This document shows, piece by piece, positions 6,171 through 12,866 of a DNA stretch of 12,866 nucleotides. The notes below the pieces were generated by a model. It did no database searches. It was not told the DNA's origin and saw nothing but the letters and a program-made list of their open reading frames with translations. The DNA lies in contig JBJSXF010000134.1 in the NCBI GenBank assembly GCA_046086225.1, positions 1 to 12,866 of the forward strand, written 5' to 3'. Origin of the DNA: JBJSXF01 sp046086225. GTDB taxonomy: Bacteria > Actinomycetota > Acidimicrobiia > IMCC26256 > PALSA-610. The translations under genes were made by a program, and so were the position numbers. Position 1 is the stretch's first letter. The number at the start of each line of letters is the position of its first letter.

Positions 6171-7020
6171 CATCTCGGCGAAGGACGTCGCGGCGCTGCG
6201 CAAGACCACCGGCGCCGGGATGATGGATTGCAAGAAGGCGCTCGAAGAGTGCGGCGGCGATGTCGAAGCGGCCAAGAACTGGCTGCGGGAGAAGGGCATC
6301 GCCGGTGCGGCGAAGCGCGCCGGTCGGGACGCCGACCAAGGTGCGGTCGAGGTGGCGGTCGACGGTGCCTCGGGCGTCGTGGTCGAGCTCAACTGCGAGA
6401 CCGACTTCGTGGCCAAGGGTGACGTGTTCGCCCAGGCGCTGACTGCGCTCGCCGCCGTCGTGCTCGCCGAGGGAGCCGATGATCTCGCGTCGAAGCAGGT
6501 CGCCGGCGAGTCCGTCGACGACTTCGTGAAGGGGCTGTCGGGCAAGCTCGGCGAGAAGATCGAGCTCGGCCGCGTGCACCGTTTCGAGAGCGCCGACGGG
6601 CTGCTCGACACCTACAAGCACGTCCAGAACGAGCGGGGCACGATCGGCGTGCTCGTCGAGCTCGGCGGCGTCGATCCGGCCGATGCCAAGGCTCGCGAGG
6701 TGGCGCACGACATCGCGCTCCACATCGCGAACCGCAGCACGGCGCCGCGCTACGTCACCCGCGACGAGGTGCCCGCCGACATCATCGAGCGCGAGCGGGC
6801 GATCTTCGAGAAGCAGACGGCCGAGGAGGGCAAGCCCGAGGCGGCCTGGCCCAAGATCATCGAGGGCAAGCTCACCGGCTTCTTCAAGGGCGAAGGCGGT
6901 GCGCTCCTCGAGCAGTCGTTCGTCAAGGACAACAAGATGACGATCGCGGCCCTCGTGGCCACCCTCGGCGGCGACGCGCACGTGCGGCGTTTCGTCCGTA
7001 TCGAGATCGGCCAGGACTGA
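6163..7020 (+). CDS. tsf: Elongation factor Ts
   Basis: EF-Ts exchanges GDP for GTP on EF-Tu in the cytoplasm. The 285-residue protein has the N-terminal UBA-like domain (about 3-45, with VAALRKTTGAGMMDCKKAL), the EF-Tu-contacting TDFV motif at 80-83 within NCETDFVAKGD, and the dimerisation core with HIAN and a conserved C-terminal segment. Length and order of elements are normal. ATG 6163 lies inside the last tandem-repeat unit of rpsB, and its Shine-Dalgarno GGAGGG is part of that repeat. The first eight bases overlap the rpsB end in another frame. This overlap should couple tsf translation to rpsB. Most bacteria keep an intergenic gap here. Confidence 0.96.
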   Translation: MPDISAKDVAALRKTTGAGMMDCKKALEECGGDVEAAKNWLREKGIAGAAKRAGRDADQGAVEVAVDGASGVVVELNCETDFVAKGDVFAQALTALAAVVLAEGADDLASKQVAGESVDDFVKGLSGKLGEKIELGRVHRFESADGLLDTYKHVQNERGTIGVLVELGGVDPADAKAREVAHDIALHIANRSTAPRYVTRDEVPADIIERERAIFEKQTAEEGKPEAAWPKIIEGKLTGFFKGEGGALLEQSFVKDNKMTIAALVATLGGDAHVRRFVRIEIGQD

Positions 7021-7048
7021 CTCCGACCGCCCGAACCACCGATCGGAG
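7021..7048 (+). other. Imperfect hairpin between tsf and pyrH
   Basis: CTCCGACCG at 7021-7029, directly after the tsf stop, pairs with CGATCGGAG at 7040-7048 with one mismatch and a ten-base loop. It occupies most of the 43-base tsf-pyrH gap and ends two bases before the pyrH Shine-Dalgarno. It might tune expression of the downstream genes. There is no U-tract, so a strong terminator is unlikely. Confidence 0.3.
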
Positions 7049-7063
7049 CCGGAGGCCCCACCG

Positions 7064-7804
7064 ATGAGCAGCAGCAGGTACCGCCGGGTCGTGTTGAAGC
7101 TCTCGGGTGAGGCCTTCGCCGATCGGTCGATCGGGTACGGCATCGATCCCGAAGTCGTGCAGCGGATCGCCGGAGAGGTCACCCGCGCCCGGGCCGACCT
7201 CGGCGTCGAGATCGCGATCGTCGTCGGAGGCGGCAACATCTTCCGGGGTCTGAGTGGCGCCGGCGAGGGCATGGATCGGGCCCGCGCCGACTACATGGGC
7301 ATGCTGGCGACGGTCATCAACGCGCTGGCAATCCAGGACGCGCTCGAGTCGCTCGGTCAGCCGACGCGGGTGCAGACCGCGATCACGATGGCGCAGGTCG
7401 CAGAGCCCTACATCCCGCTCCGGGCCATCCGGCACATGGAGAAGGGCCGTCTCGTCATCTTCGCGGCCGGGACCGGCAATCCCTATTTCACCACCGACAC
7501 GACGGCCGCGCTGCGTGCCGCCGAGATCGACGCCGAAGCGGTGCTGAAGGGCACGCACTCCGGCGTCGACGGCATCTACAGCGCCGATCCCCGGATCGAT
7601 CCCGAGGCGGTCAAGCTCGATGCGGTAAGCCACTTCGAGGTGCTGCAGCGGGGCCTGCAGGTCATGGATTCGACGGCTATCACGTTCTGCATGGACAACT
7701 CACTGCCGATCATCGTGTTCGACGTGACGCAGCCCGGGAACATCATCAAGGCGCTCACCGGCGAGCCGATCGGCACGCTCGTCAGCTCGAGGGAGGACCG
7801 ATGA
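7064..7804 (+). CDS. pyrH: Uridylate kinase (UMP kinase)
   Basis: PyrH phosphorylates UMP to UDP with ATP, an essential step in pyrimidine nucleotide synthesis, as a cytoplasmic hexamer of the amino-acid-kinase fold. The 246 residues show the phosphate-binding KLSGE at 12-16, GGGNIFRG at 55-62, the conserved DYMGMLATVINALA at 77-90, GTGNPYFTTDT at 136-146 and the uridine-kinase-type segment VDGIYSADPR at 168-177. The C-terminal VMDSTA and FD segments are also present. The start is an ATG with GGAGG eight bases upstream (7051-7055). Its stop overlaps the frr start as ATGA, so the two are translationally coupled. pyrH between tsf and frr is the standard bacterial order. Confidence 0.96.
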   Translation: MSSSRYRRVVLKLSGEAFADRSIGYGIDPEVVQRIAGEVTRARADLGVEIAIVVGGGNIFRGLSGAGEGMDRARADYMGMLATVINALAIQDALESLGQPTRVQTAITMAQVAEPYIPLRAIRHMEKGRLVIFAAGTGNPYFTTDTTAALRAAEIDAEAVLKGTHSGVDGIYSADPRIDPEAVKLDAVSHFEVLQRGLQVMDSTAITFCMDNSLPIIVFDVTQPGNIIKALTGEPIGTLVSSREDR

Positions 7805-8349
7805 CGCACGCTCAGGTCGAGGCGGCCCGTGACCGCATGCACAAGGCGGTGTTGCACCTCCAGGAGTCCTTCGGCGCGATTCGCACCGGTCGCGCCACGC
7901 CGGCGCTCGTCGAGAAGCTGAGGGTCGACTACTACGGCAGTGAGGTCCCCCTGCAGCAACTCGCCGGTTTCTCGGTCCCCGAGCCGAGGGTCCTCGTCGT
8001 GGCCCCCTATGACAAGGGTGCGTTGAAGTCGATCGAGAAGGCGATCCAGGCGAGCGATCTGGGGGTCACCCCGGGCAACGACGGCGCGGTGATCCGGCTG
8101 GTGTTCCCCGAGCTGACCGGCGACCGCCGCAAGGAGCTCGTGAAGGTCGTGAAGAAGCAGGCTGAGGAGGCCCGCGTCGCGGTCCGCAACGTGCGGCGCG
8201 CCGTCCGGCAGGAGCTCGAGCGCGAGGGCGAGGTCCCCGACGACGAGCTGACCCGGATCGAGAAGGAGCTCGACAAGCTGACGGCCGACGTCGTCACCGA
8301 GATCGACACCCTGCTCGGCCACAAGGAGAAAGAGCTCCTCGAGGGCTGA
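7801..8349 (+). CDS. frr: Ribosome recycling factor
   Basis: RRF works with EF-G to split the post-termination ribosome. The 182-residue protein is close to the usual 185 and follows the family pattern: a helix leading to the conserved IRTGRATPALVEKL (27-40), then VDYYGSEVPLQQLA and VSVPEPRVLVVAPYD-like strands (here FSVPEP), a segment ending near NDGAVIRLVFPELTG, and the long helical hairpin RRKELVKVVKKQAEEARVAVRN to the C-terminus. ATG 7801 overlaps the pyrH stop, and GGGAGG lies four bases upstream. It is the last gene of the rpsB-tsf-pyrH-frr run; a stem-loop begins eight bases after its TGA. Confidence 0.96.
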   Translation: MTHAQVEAARDRMHKAVLHLQESFGAIRTGRATPALVEKLRVDYYGSEVPLQQLAGFSVPEPRVLVVAPYDKGALKSIEKAIQASDLGVTPGNDGAVIRLVFPELTGDRRKELVKVVKKQAEEARVAVRNVRRAVRQELEREGEVPDDELTRIEKELDKLTADVVTEIDTLLGHKEKELLEG

Positions 8350-8356
8350 GTTCGCC

Positions 8357-8383
8357 GCGATCCCGCCCCCAGCGCGGGATCGC
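8357..8383 (+). terminator. Stem-loop ending the rpsB-frr operon
   Basis: GCGATCCCGC (8357-8366) and GCGGGATCGC (8374-8383) form a perfect 10-bp stem with a seven-base loop, starting eight bases after the frr stop. No U-tract follows, as is usual for many actinobacterial hairpin terminators. A new candidate promoter lies about 70 bases downstream, which supports an operon boundary here. Confidence 0.65.
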
Positions 8384-8452
8384 AGCGACGGGAGCCTTCG
8401 GTGGGGCAGTCGGGCCGAAATGACCCGGTGGCGGGCCTCGGAGCCTTGCCCC

Positions 8453-8458
8453 TAGCCT
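8453..8458 (+). promoter_or_regulatory. Candidate -10 box for cdsA
   Basis: TAGCCT fits TAnnnT, between the frr stem-loop and cdsA. Transcription from near 8465 would give a leader of about 27 bases before the preferred GTG 8492. The -35 region has no recognisable element. Confidence 0.4.
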
Positions 8459-8491
8459 GCCCGGGCCCCGGAAATGGGGCGGGAGGACCAC

Positions 8492-9886
8492 GTGTACGAC
8501 CGAGACGAACGCGACGAGAAGGCGGCTGCGACCCCGATCGAGGGGGTCCGGATCCTCGGTGCCGAGGAGGCCCGGACGGTGGCAGGCGACCGCGGCGCGT
8601 CGTGGTCGGCGTCGGGTGAGGCCGACGAGGCCGCTCACGTCGTGTCGGAGCCGCCCTCGGGCGAGGTACCGGCGCTGCAGCACTGGGCCGAGGCGCCGAC
8701 CGGTGCCGTCCCCGCCATCTTCACCGACGATACGGGCGAGCAACCGGTCGTCGAGGACGACCTCGAGGCTTGGGCGGGGGCGGCTGGCGGCCATCGCTTC
8801 CGGGGCGGCGAAGCCGATTGGGCCGATGTCGATGTCGCCGCTGAGCTGGCCGAACCCGTTGCCGCTGCCGCGGAAGACGATATGGATCTGGGCGCCATCT
8901 CGGCGCCGACGCCCGTCGATGAGGAGGCGGTCTTCGCCGAGGAGGTCGAGGCCCGACGACGCGGTCGGCGCCGGGCCTCCCGACCGGCTGCGCTCACGCC
9001 GCCGGTCACGGCCCCGCTTCCGGTGACCCCGAGCGGCCCGGGGGAGCCCGGCGATCCCGGGATCATGCCGCCCGGCGCCACCTCATCCCGCGATCTGCCC
9101 ACGGCGATCATGACGGCGGCAATCGTCATCGTCGTCGGACTCGTCTGCTTCCAGCTCGGCCGGGTGGTGACGGCCCTCTTCGCCGGCGTGATCCTGGCCC
9201 TCGCCACGGCCGAACTCTGCGCGACCTTGCGGACGAAGGGCATGCGTCCGGCGACGGTCGTGGCGCTCCTGGCGGCGTTCACCTTCCCGGTGGCGGCCCA
9301 GCAGGTGGGCGAGGGTGCCTACCCCGTCTACCTGGCCCTCGTGACGGCCACAGCCTTCGGCTGGTTCCTGTGGCGGGTGACGCCGGGTCGACCGGTGCTC
9401 GGCGTGGCCACCACGCTCTTCGCCTTCCTCTACGTCGGCGGTCTGGGTGGCTTCGCGGGCCTGCTCCTCTCGTCGCCCGACGGCATCGGCTTGGTGCTCG
9501 GGGTCGTCATCTGCGTCGTGGCCGACGACGTGGCCGCCTTCTTCGTCGGTTCCCAGATGGGCCGGGAGCGGATCGCCCCGGTTTGGTCCCCGAACAAGAC
9601 GGTGGCGGGCACCGCCGGGGGCATGGCCGCCTCGGTGCTGGCCGGAATGATCCTCGTGGGCATGATCGGACCGTGGGACTGGAAGTCGGGCTTCTTCCTC
9701 GGCGTTCTCGTTGCGTTCGCGGCGTTCGTAGGCGACCTCGCCGAGTCGATGCTGAAGCGCGACCTCGACGTGAAGGACTTCGGCGTGCTGCTGCCCGGCC
9801 ACGGCGGGGTGCTCGATCGGTTCGACGCGCTGCTGTTCTGCCTCCCCGTCGCCTACTTCCTGGCGCGCGGACTCGGCTACGTCTGA
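8492..9886 (+). CDS. cdsA: Phosphatidate cytidylyltransferase with long acidic N-terminal extension
   Basis: CdsA is a membrane enzyme that makes CDP-diacylglycerol from phosphatidate and CTP, the branch point for phospholipids. The C-terminal half (about 203-464) is hydrophobic, with several likely membrane helices. It carries VVADDVAAFFVG and SPNKTVAGTAGG and ends in the family signature: SMLKR, then VKDFG, then PGHGGVLDRFD (about 419-445). Residues 1-200 are acidic, Ala/Pro-rich and probably disordered, and they contain related short motifs (SGEVPAL, TGAVPAI, TGEQPVV). A run of arginines (about 155-161) precedes the membrane part. GTG 8492 has GGAGG five bases upstream; an in-frame ATG at 8474 lacks one. 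Typical CdsA is about 270-300 residues, so 464 is long because of the extension. The dxr start follows 17 bases after the stop. Confidence 0.93.
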   Translation: MYDRDERDEKAAATPIEGVRILGAEEARTVAGDRGASWSASGEADEAAHVVSEPPSGEVPALQHWAEAPTGAVPAIFTDDTGEQPVVEDDLEAWAGAAGGHRFRGGEADWADVDVAAELAEPVAAAAEDDMDLGAISAPTPVDEEAVFAEEVEARRRGRRRASRPAALTPPVTAPLPVTPSGPGEPGDPGIMPPGATSSRDLPTAIMTAAIVIVVGLVCFQLGRVVTALFAGVILALATAELCATLRTKGMRPATVVALLAAFTFPVAAQQVGEGAYPVYLALVTATAFGWFLWRVTPGRPVLGVATTLFAFLYVGGLGGFAGLLLSSPDGIGLVLGVVICVVADDVAAFFVGSQMGRERIAPVWSPNKTVAGTAGGMAASVLAGMILVGMIGPWDWKSGFFLGVLVAFAAFVGDLAESMLKRDLDVKDFGVLLPGHGGVLDRFDALLFCLPVAYFLARGLGYV

Positions 9887-9890
9887 GCCG

Positions 9891-9896
9891 TAACCT
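9891..9896 (+). promoter_or_regulatory. Candidate -10 box for leaderless dxr transcript
   Basis: TAACCT lies in the 17-base gap between cdsA and dxr and ends seven bases before the dxr GTG at 9904. A start site at the GTG is the expected geometry for a leaderless mRNA. No Shine-Dalgarno is found before this GTG. No -35 box is obvious in the upstream cdsA coding sequence. Confidence 0.45.
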
Positions 9897-9903
9897 CGCG
9901 GCC

Positions 9904-11031
9904 GTGCAACGGGCCGCGACCACCCGACGGGTGGCAATCCTCGGGTCGACCGGATCGATCGGCACCCAGGCCCTCGACGTCATCGCCCGGGCGGGCGACG
10001 CCTACGAGGTGGTTGCCCTCGCCGCCGGCCGCCGCTCCGAGTTGCTCGATCGCCAGGCCACCGAGTTCGGGGTGCCGGCCGATCGGGTCCGGGTCGGTGC
10101 CGACGATCCCGACGCGCTGGCCGAGCTGGCCGCGCTGCCCGAGGTCGATGTCGTCCTCAACGCGGTCGTCGGCTTCGCCGGGCTGCCGGCGACGCTCTCG
10201 GCGCTTGCGGCGGGCAAACGCCTCGCCCTCGCCAACAAGGAGAGCCTGATCGCCGCCGGCCCGGTCGTGGCCAAGGCCCGAGCCGCGGGCGGCGGGGAGA
10301 TCGTGCCGGTCGACTCGGAGCACTCGGCCGTCTACCAGTGCCTGCGGTCGGGACGGCCGTCGGAGGTTCGGCGGATCGTGCTCACCGCGAGCGGCGGGCC
10401 GTTCCGCGGTCGTACCCGGTCCGAGCTGGCGACGGTCGCGCCGGTCGACGCGCTCGCTCATCCCACCTGGGACATGGGCGCCAAGATCACGGTCGACAGC
10501 TCGACGTTGATGAACAAGGGGCTCGAGGTCATCGAGGCCAACGAGCTGTTCGGGGTCGGCTTCGATCGCATCGACGTGCTCGTGCACCCGCAATCGATCA
10601 TCCATTCGATGGTCGAGTTCTGCGACGGCGCGACGATCGCTCAGCTCTCGCATCCCGACATGCGGCTGCCGATCGGCTTGGCGCTCGGTGCACCCGACCG
10701 TCACCCCGAGCCGTTCGGAGCGATGGATTGGGCCGCGGTGCGCGAGCTCACCTTCGAGGAGCCCGACCGGGAGACGTTCCGCTGCCTCTCGCTGGCGTAC
10801 GAAGCCGGGCGGTCGGGCGGCACCGCACCGGCGATCATCTCGGCGGCCAACGAGGTGGCGGTCGAGGCCTTCCTCGCCGGCCGTCTCGCCTGGCTCGACA
10901 TCGCCGCGGTCGTCGAGGATGTGCTCGGGGCAGGGTCGGGCCCGGCCGATGTCGTCGAGGATGTGCTGGAGGCCGACCGCCGGGCCCGGGTAGCCGCGGC
11001 GCTCGCCGTGAACCGGAGGAGTATCACGTGA
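9904..11031 (+). CDS. dxr: 1-deoxy-D-xylulose 5-phosphate reductoisomerase
   Basis: Dxr converts DXP to MEP with NADPH and a divalent metal, the committed step of the MEP isoprenoid pathway and the fosmidomycin target. The 375 residues carry the NADPH motif GSTGSIG (14-20), ALANKESLI (108-116), the metal-binding VDSEHSAVYQ (136-145, with Asp137 and Glu139), LTASGGPFR (160-168), HPTWDMGAKITVDSSTLMNK (186-205) followed by GLE, and the VHPQSIIHSMVEF and PDMRLPI segments. Length is normal. GTG 9904 directly follows a -10-like TAACCT without a Shine-Dalgarno. An earlier in-frame extension overlaps cdsA and is a shadow. Near the C-terminus a duplicated VVEDVL segment is seen. The stop overlaps the rseP start as GTGA. 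With ispG in the same window, two MEP-pathway genes are present. Confidence 0.96.
   Translation: MQRAATTRRVAILGSTGSIGTQALDVIARAGDAYEVVALAAGRRSELLDRQATEFGVPADRVRVGADDPDALAELAALPEVDVVLNAVVGFAGLPATLSALAAGKRLALANKESLIAAGPVVAKARAAGGGEIVPVDSEHSAVYQCLRSGRPSEVRRIVLTASGGPFRGRTRSELATVAPVDALAHPTWDMGAKITVDSSTLMNKGLEVIEANELFGVGFDRIDVLVHPQSIIHSMVEFCDGATIAQLSHPDMRLPIGLALGAPDRHPEPFGAMDWAAVRELTFEEPDRETFRCLSLAYEAGRSGGTAPAIISAANEVAVEAFLAGRLAWLDIAAVVEDVLGAGSGPADVVEDVLEADRRARVAAALAVNRRSIT
10909..10967 (+). repeat. 17-bp direct repeat in the dxr 3' region
   Basis: The 17-base sequence GTCGTCGAGGATGTGCT occurs at 10909-10925 and again at 10951-10967, 42 bases (14 codons) apart in the same frame. Both copies encode VVEDVL. 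This suggests a recent internal duplication in the helical C-terminal domain of Dxr, or convergence of helix sequence. Confidence 0.6.
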
Positions 11032-12278
11032 GGGTGAAGGATCCGTTCGAGGACATCGACGTCAACCCGCGCCGCGCCTTTGCGGTGACGCTCGCGCTCG
11101 TGGCCGCGGTCGTGGTCTGGGCGGTGTTCCAACCCCGGCAGGCCGCGCTCTTCGGGATGATCATCGCGTTCTTGTTCATTATCCTGCTCCACGAGGCCGG
11201 CCATCTCGCCATGGCGAAGCGGGCGGGCATGAAGGTCACCGAGTTCTTCGTGGGGTTCGGACCGCGGCTCTGGTCGGTACAACGGGGCGAGACCGAGTAC
11301 GGCGTGAAGGCCATCCCGCTCGGTGGGTACTGCCGGGTCATCGGCATGACGAACCTCGAGGAGGTCGCGCCCGAAGACGAGCCGCGTGTCTACCGGTCGA
11401 AGTCCTGGCACGACAAGGTGCTCATGGCCGTAGCGGGGCCGTCGGTGCACTTCGTGCTCGCTGTCGTCCTCATGGCGGTCGTCCTCCTCGGGGCCGGCGA
11501 CCTGCAGTCGCGGCGGGCGACGACGACGCTCGGCGAGGTCACGCTCGGCGCGGCCGCAGCGGGCCTGCGCGCCGGCGACGTGTTGGTCGCGATCGACGGC
11601 ACCCCGGTCACCGATTGGTCGCAGGTTCCCGCGCTGGTGAGCGGCACCCCGGCCGACCCCCGGCCCGCGGGCTCGGTCGTGCGCATCACCGTCGAGCGGG
11701 AGGGTGCCGACATCTCCGTGCCGGTCACCCTGCGCGATAGCGGCGATCCCGAGCTCCGACGTGCCGTGGCCGGAATCGGCTCCCGGATCGAGGTGCCGCA
11801 GCCGGGTGTCGTGGGGGCGATTGCGCTGGCACCGGTGCGGGTCGCGCAGTTCACCTGGGAGTCGGTGAAGGCGCTCGGCAGCATGTTCTCGCCGGCGGGC
11901 ATCACCAACTACTTCCGGCTCCTCACGGGCGACACCGGGCCGCAGACGAACGAGGCCCAGCGGTTCGTCTCGCCGGTCGGCTTCGGTCAACTCGCGAACA
12001 ATGCGGTGCGGGCGGGCTGGGTCGACGCCCTCGGGCTGCTCATCGCTATCAACATCTTCGTCGGCCTCTTCAACCTGCTCCCCCTCCTCCCGTTCGACGG
12101 CGGCCACATCGCGATCGCGACCTACGAGAAGCTGGCTTCGCTCGTGCGGCGGCGGCGAGTGCAGGTCGACGCGGCGAAGCTGCTGCCGGTGACGGTCGCG
12201 GTGGTGGCGGTACTCGGATTCATCTTCCTGTCGAGCCTGTTCCTCGACATCACCCGACCGGTCCAGAACCCGTTCTGA
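11028..12278 (+). CDS. rseP: Site-2 protease, RseP/RIP metalloprotease (M50)
   Basis: M50 site-2 proteases cut membrane proteins such as anti-sigma factors within the bilayer. The 416-residue protein has an N-terminal helix, the zinc motif HEAGH (55-59) inside a membrane segment, and the family segment VKAIPLGGY near 93-101. One PDZ domain lies around 165-235, and the second metal-ligand motif FNLLPLLPFDGGH (348-360) lies in a later membrane helix. A last hydrophobic segment (about 385-405) ends the protein. GTG 11028 overlaps the dxr stop as GTGA and has GGAGG eight bases upstream (11015-11019). Actinobacterial homologues (Rip1 type) also sit between dxr and ispG. The name rseP is by family; the substrate cannot be deduced. 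One PDZ rather than the two of E. coli RseP is usual for Gram-positive members. Confidence 0.93.
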   Translation: MRVKDPFEDIDVNPRRAFAVTLALVAAVVVWAVFQPRQAALFGMIIAFLFIILLHEAGHLAMAKRAGMKVTEFFVGFGPRLWSVQRGETEYGVKAIPLGGYCRVIGMTNLEEVAPEDEPRVYRSKSWHDKVLMAVAGPSVHFVLAVVLMAVVLLGAGDLQSRRATTTLGEVTLGAAAAGLRAGDVLVAIDGTPVTDWSQVPALVSGTPADPRPAGSVVRITVEREGADISVPVTLRDSGDPELRRAVAGIGSRIEVPQPGVVGAIALAPVRVAQFTWESVKALGSMFSPAGITNYFRLLTGDTGPQTNEAQRFVSPVGFGQLANNAVRAGWVDALGLLIAINIFVGLFNLLPLLPFDGGHIAIATYEKLASLVRRRRVQVDAAKLLPVTVAVVAVLGFIFLSSLFLDITRPVQNPF

Positions 12279-12281
12279 GCG

Positions 12282-12326
12282 GCGCGGCCCGTACGCCGCC
12301 GCTGCGTCTCCCGGCCCGGGCCGCGC
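12282..12326 (+). other. GC-rich inverted repeat between rseP and ispG
   Basis: GCGCGGCCCG (12282-12291) and CGGGCCGCGC (12317-12326) form a perfect 10-bp stem with a 25-base loop, beginning four bases after the rseP stop. The 12-base palindrome at 12312-12323 overlaps the right arm, so alternative pairings exist. It could be a terminator for rseP or a regulatory element just upstream of the ispG -10 box. There is no U-tract. Confidence 0.4.
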
Positions 12327-12338
12327 TGCGCCGGGCCG

Positions 12339-12344
12339 TAGGAT
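12339..12344 (+). promoter_or_regulatory. Candidate -10 box for leaderless ispG transcript
   Basis: TAGGAT ends seven bases before GTG 12352, the same geometry as the dxr box. No Shine-Dalgarno lies between them. A -35 element is not recognisable. Confidence 0.45.
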
Positions 12345-12351
12345 CGGGTCC

Positions 12352-12866
12352 GTGATGACCCGCCGTGAGACCCGCCAGGTGAACGTCGGTGGGGTGGCCG
12401 TCGGCGGTGGGGCGCCGGTGAGTGTCCAGTCCATGACGACGACGAAGACCGCCGACGTCGATGGCACCCTCGCCCAGATCTACGCGTTGGCCGCCAAGGG
12501 GTGCGACATCGTCCGCTGCACGTGCAACGACGAGGCGGCGGCGGAGGGTCTCGCCCGCATCGTGCCCCGGTCGCCGATTCCGATCGTCGCCGACATCCAC
12601 TTCCAGCACCGGCTCGCGCTCGCGGCGATGGAGGCCGGGGTGCAGGGCCTGCGGCTGAACCCGGGCAACATCCGCAACCCGGCCCACATCAAGGCGGTGG
12701 CGAGCGAGGCGCGCGACCGGGGCCTGCCGATCCGCATCGGGGTGAACGCCGGTTCGCTGGATCCGGCCATGGCCGAAGCGCACGGCGGCATCACGCCCGA
12801 GGCGCTCGTGGCGTCGGCCATGCACGAGCTCGACCTGTTCCGCGAGGTCGACTTCGACGACGTGAA
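12352..12866 (+). CDS. ispG: 4-hydroxy-3-methylbut-2-enyl diphosphate synthase, 5' part only
   Basis: IspG (GcpE) is the [4Fe-4S] enzyme that turns methylerythritol cyclodiphosphate into HMBPP in the MEP pathway. The 171 residues in the window cover the N-terminal TIM-barrel half: a family start VNVGGVAVGGGAPVSVQSMT, the ADVDGTLAQI helix, GCDIVRCTCND, IPIVADIHF, GLRLNPGNIR and LPIRIGVNAGSL. The iron-sulfur cysteines sit in the C-terminal half, beyond the window. The likely start is GTG 12352; the next codon is ATG 12355, so either could serve. A TAGGAT -10 box seven bases upstream suggests leaderless expression. The gene follows rseP after 73 bases, as in other actinobacteria. Confidence 0.95.
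   Translation, partial: MMTRRETRQVNVGGVAVGGGAPVSVQSMTTTKTADVDGTLAQIYALAAKGCDIVRCTCNDEAAAEGLARIVPRSPIPIVADIHFQHRLALAAMEAGVQGLRLNPGNIRNPAHIKAVASEARDRGLPIRIGVNAGSLDPAMAEAHGGITPEALVASAMHELDLFREVDFDDV

Noticed and set aside
8474..8491. ATG 8474 as the cdsA start
   Set aside because: It lacks a Shine-Dalgarno, while GTG 8492 has GGAGG at good spacing; both are in frame, so six residues are at stake.
10338..11027. An upstream extension of the rseP frame inside dxr
   Set aside because: It is a shadow of dxr; GTG 11028 has a good SD and the expected family N-terminus.
10701..12467. A 588-codon minus-strand open frame opposite dxr and rseP
   Set aside because: Composition is Arg/Asp/His-rich and lacks any domain; both opposite genes are clear.
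1..12866. A defence, phage, transposon or secondary-metabolite system
   Set aside because: All recognisable genes are conserved housekeeping genes in a known order; no integrase cargo, terminal repeats or anomalous composition was seen.

Overview
This is a high-GC chromosomal window, about 70% G+C by eye. Nine of the thirteen named genes appear to start with GTG. It carries a housekeeping block typical of Actinomycetota: comM and dprA on the minus strand, then xerC, a whiG-type sigma factor, a degenerate M23 peptidase, rpsB, tsf, pyrH, frr, cdsA, dxr, rseP and ispG on the plus strand. The S2 N-terminus (MAVVTMKQLL), the WhiG-like sigma factor beside rpsB and the cdsA-dxr-rseP-ispG run all point to an actinobacterium. 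The class Acidimicrobiia is my best guess from the sequence style, but this is inference.

Layout. Bases 1-125 are the end of an unidentified plus-strand gene, convergent with dprA. comM and dprA (DNA processing and natural transformation) form a GTGA-overlapped minus-strand pair. A 154-base divergent region (2535-2688) separates comM from xerC and holds a candidate promoter for each direction. xerC and whiG follow closely. Next comes an M23-domain frame (4437 onward) that has no stop codon of its own and runs in phase into rpsB. rpsB has its own start, a strong ribosome-binding site, a candidate promoter and a hairpin-bearing leader inside the M23 tail. rpsB-tsf-pyrH-frr is a translation and UMP-kinase operon that ends at a 10-bp stem-loop. 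After a fresh promoter, cdsA (CDP-diacylglycerol synthesis), dxr and ispG (MEP isoprenoid pathway) and rseP (site-2 protease) form the envelope and isoprenoid block. ispG is cut by the window end.

How they fit. The block joins translation (S2, EF-Ts, RRF), pyrimidine nucleotide supply (UMP kinase), lipid and isoprenoid precursors, and chromosome and DNA processing (XerC, DprA, ComM). I see no defence island, CRISPR array, prophage, insertion sequence or RNA gene. The points worth a second look are the missing stop between M23 and rpsB, an 18-bp tandem repeat at the rpsB end whose last copy supplies the tsf ribosome-binding site and start, three promoter-like -10 boxes placed for leaderless transcripts (xerC, dxr, ispG), a roughly 200-residue acidic extension on CdsA, a DprA lacking the usual N-terminal domain, and an M23 domain with catalytic histidine positions replaced. 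There is no gene-free stretch longer than about 155 bases.
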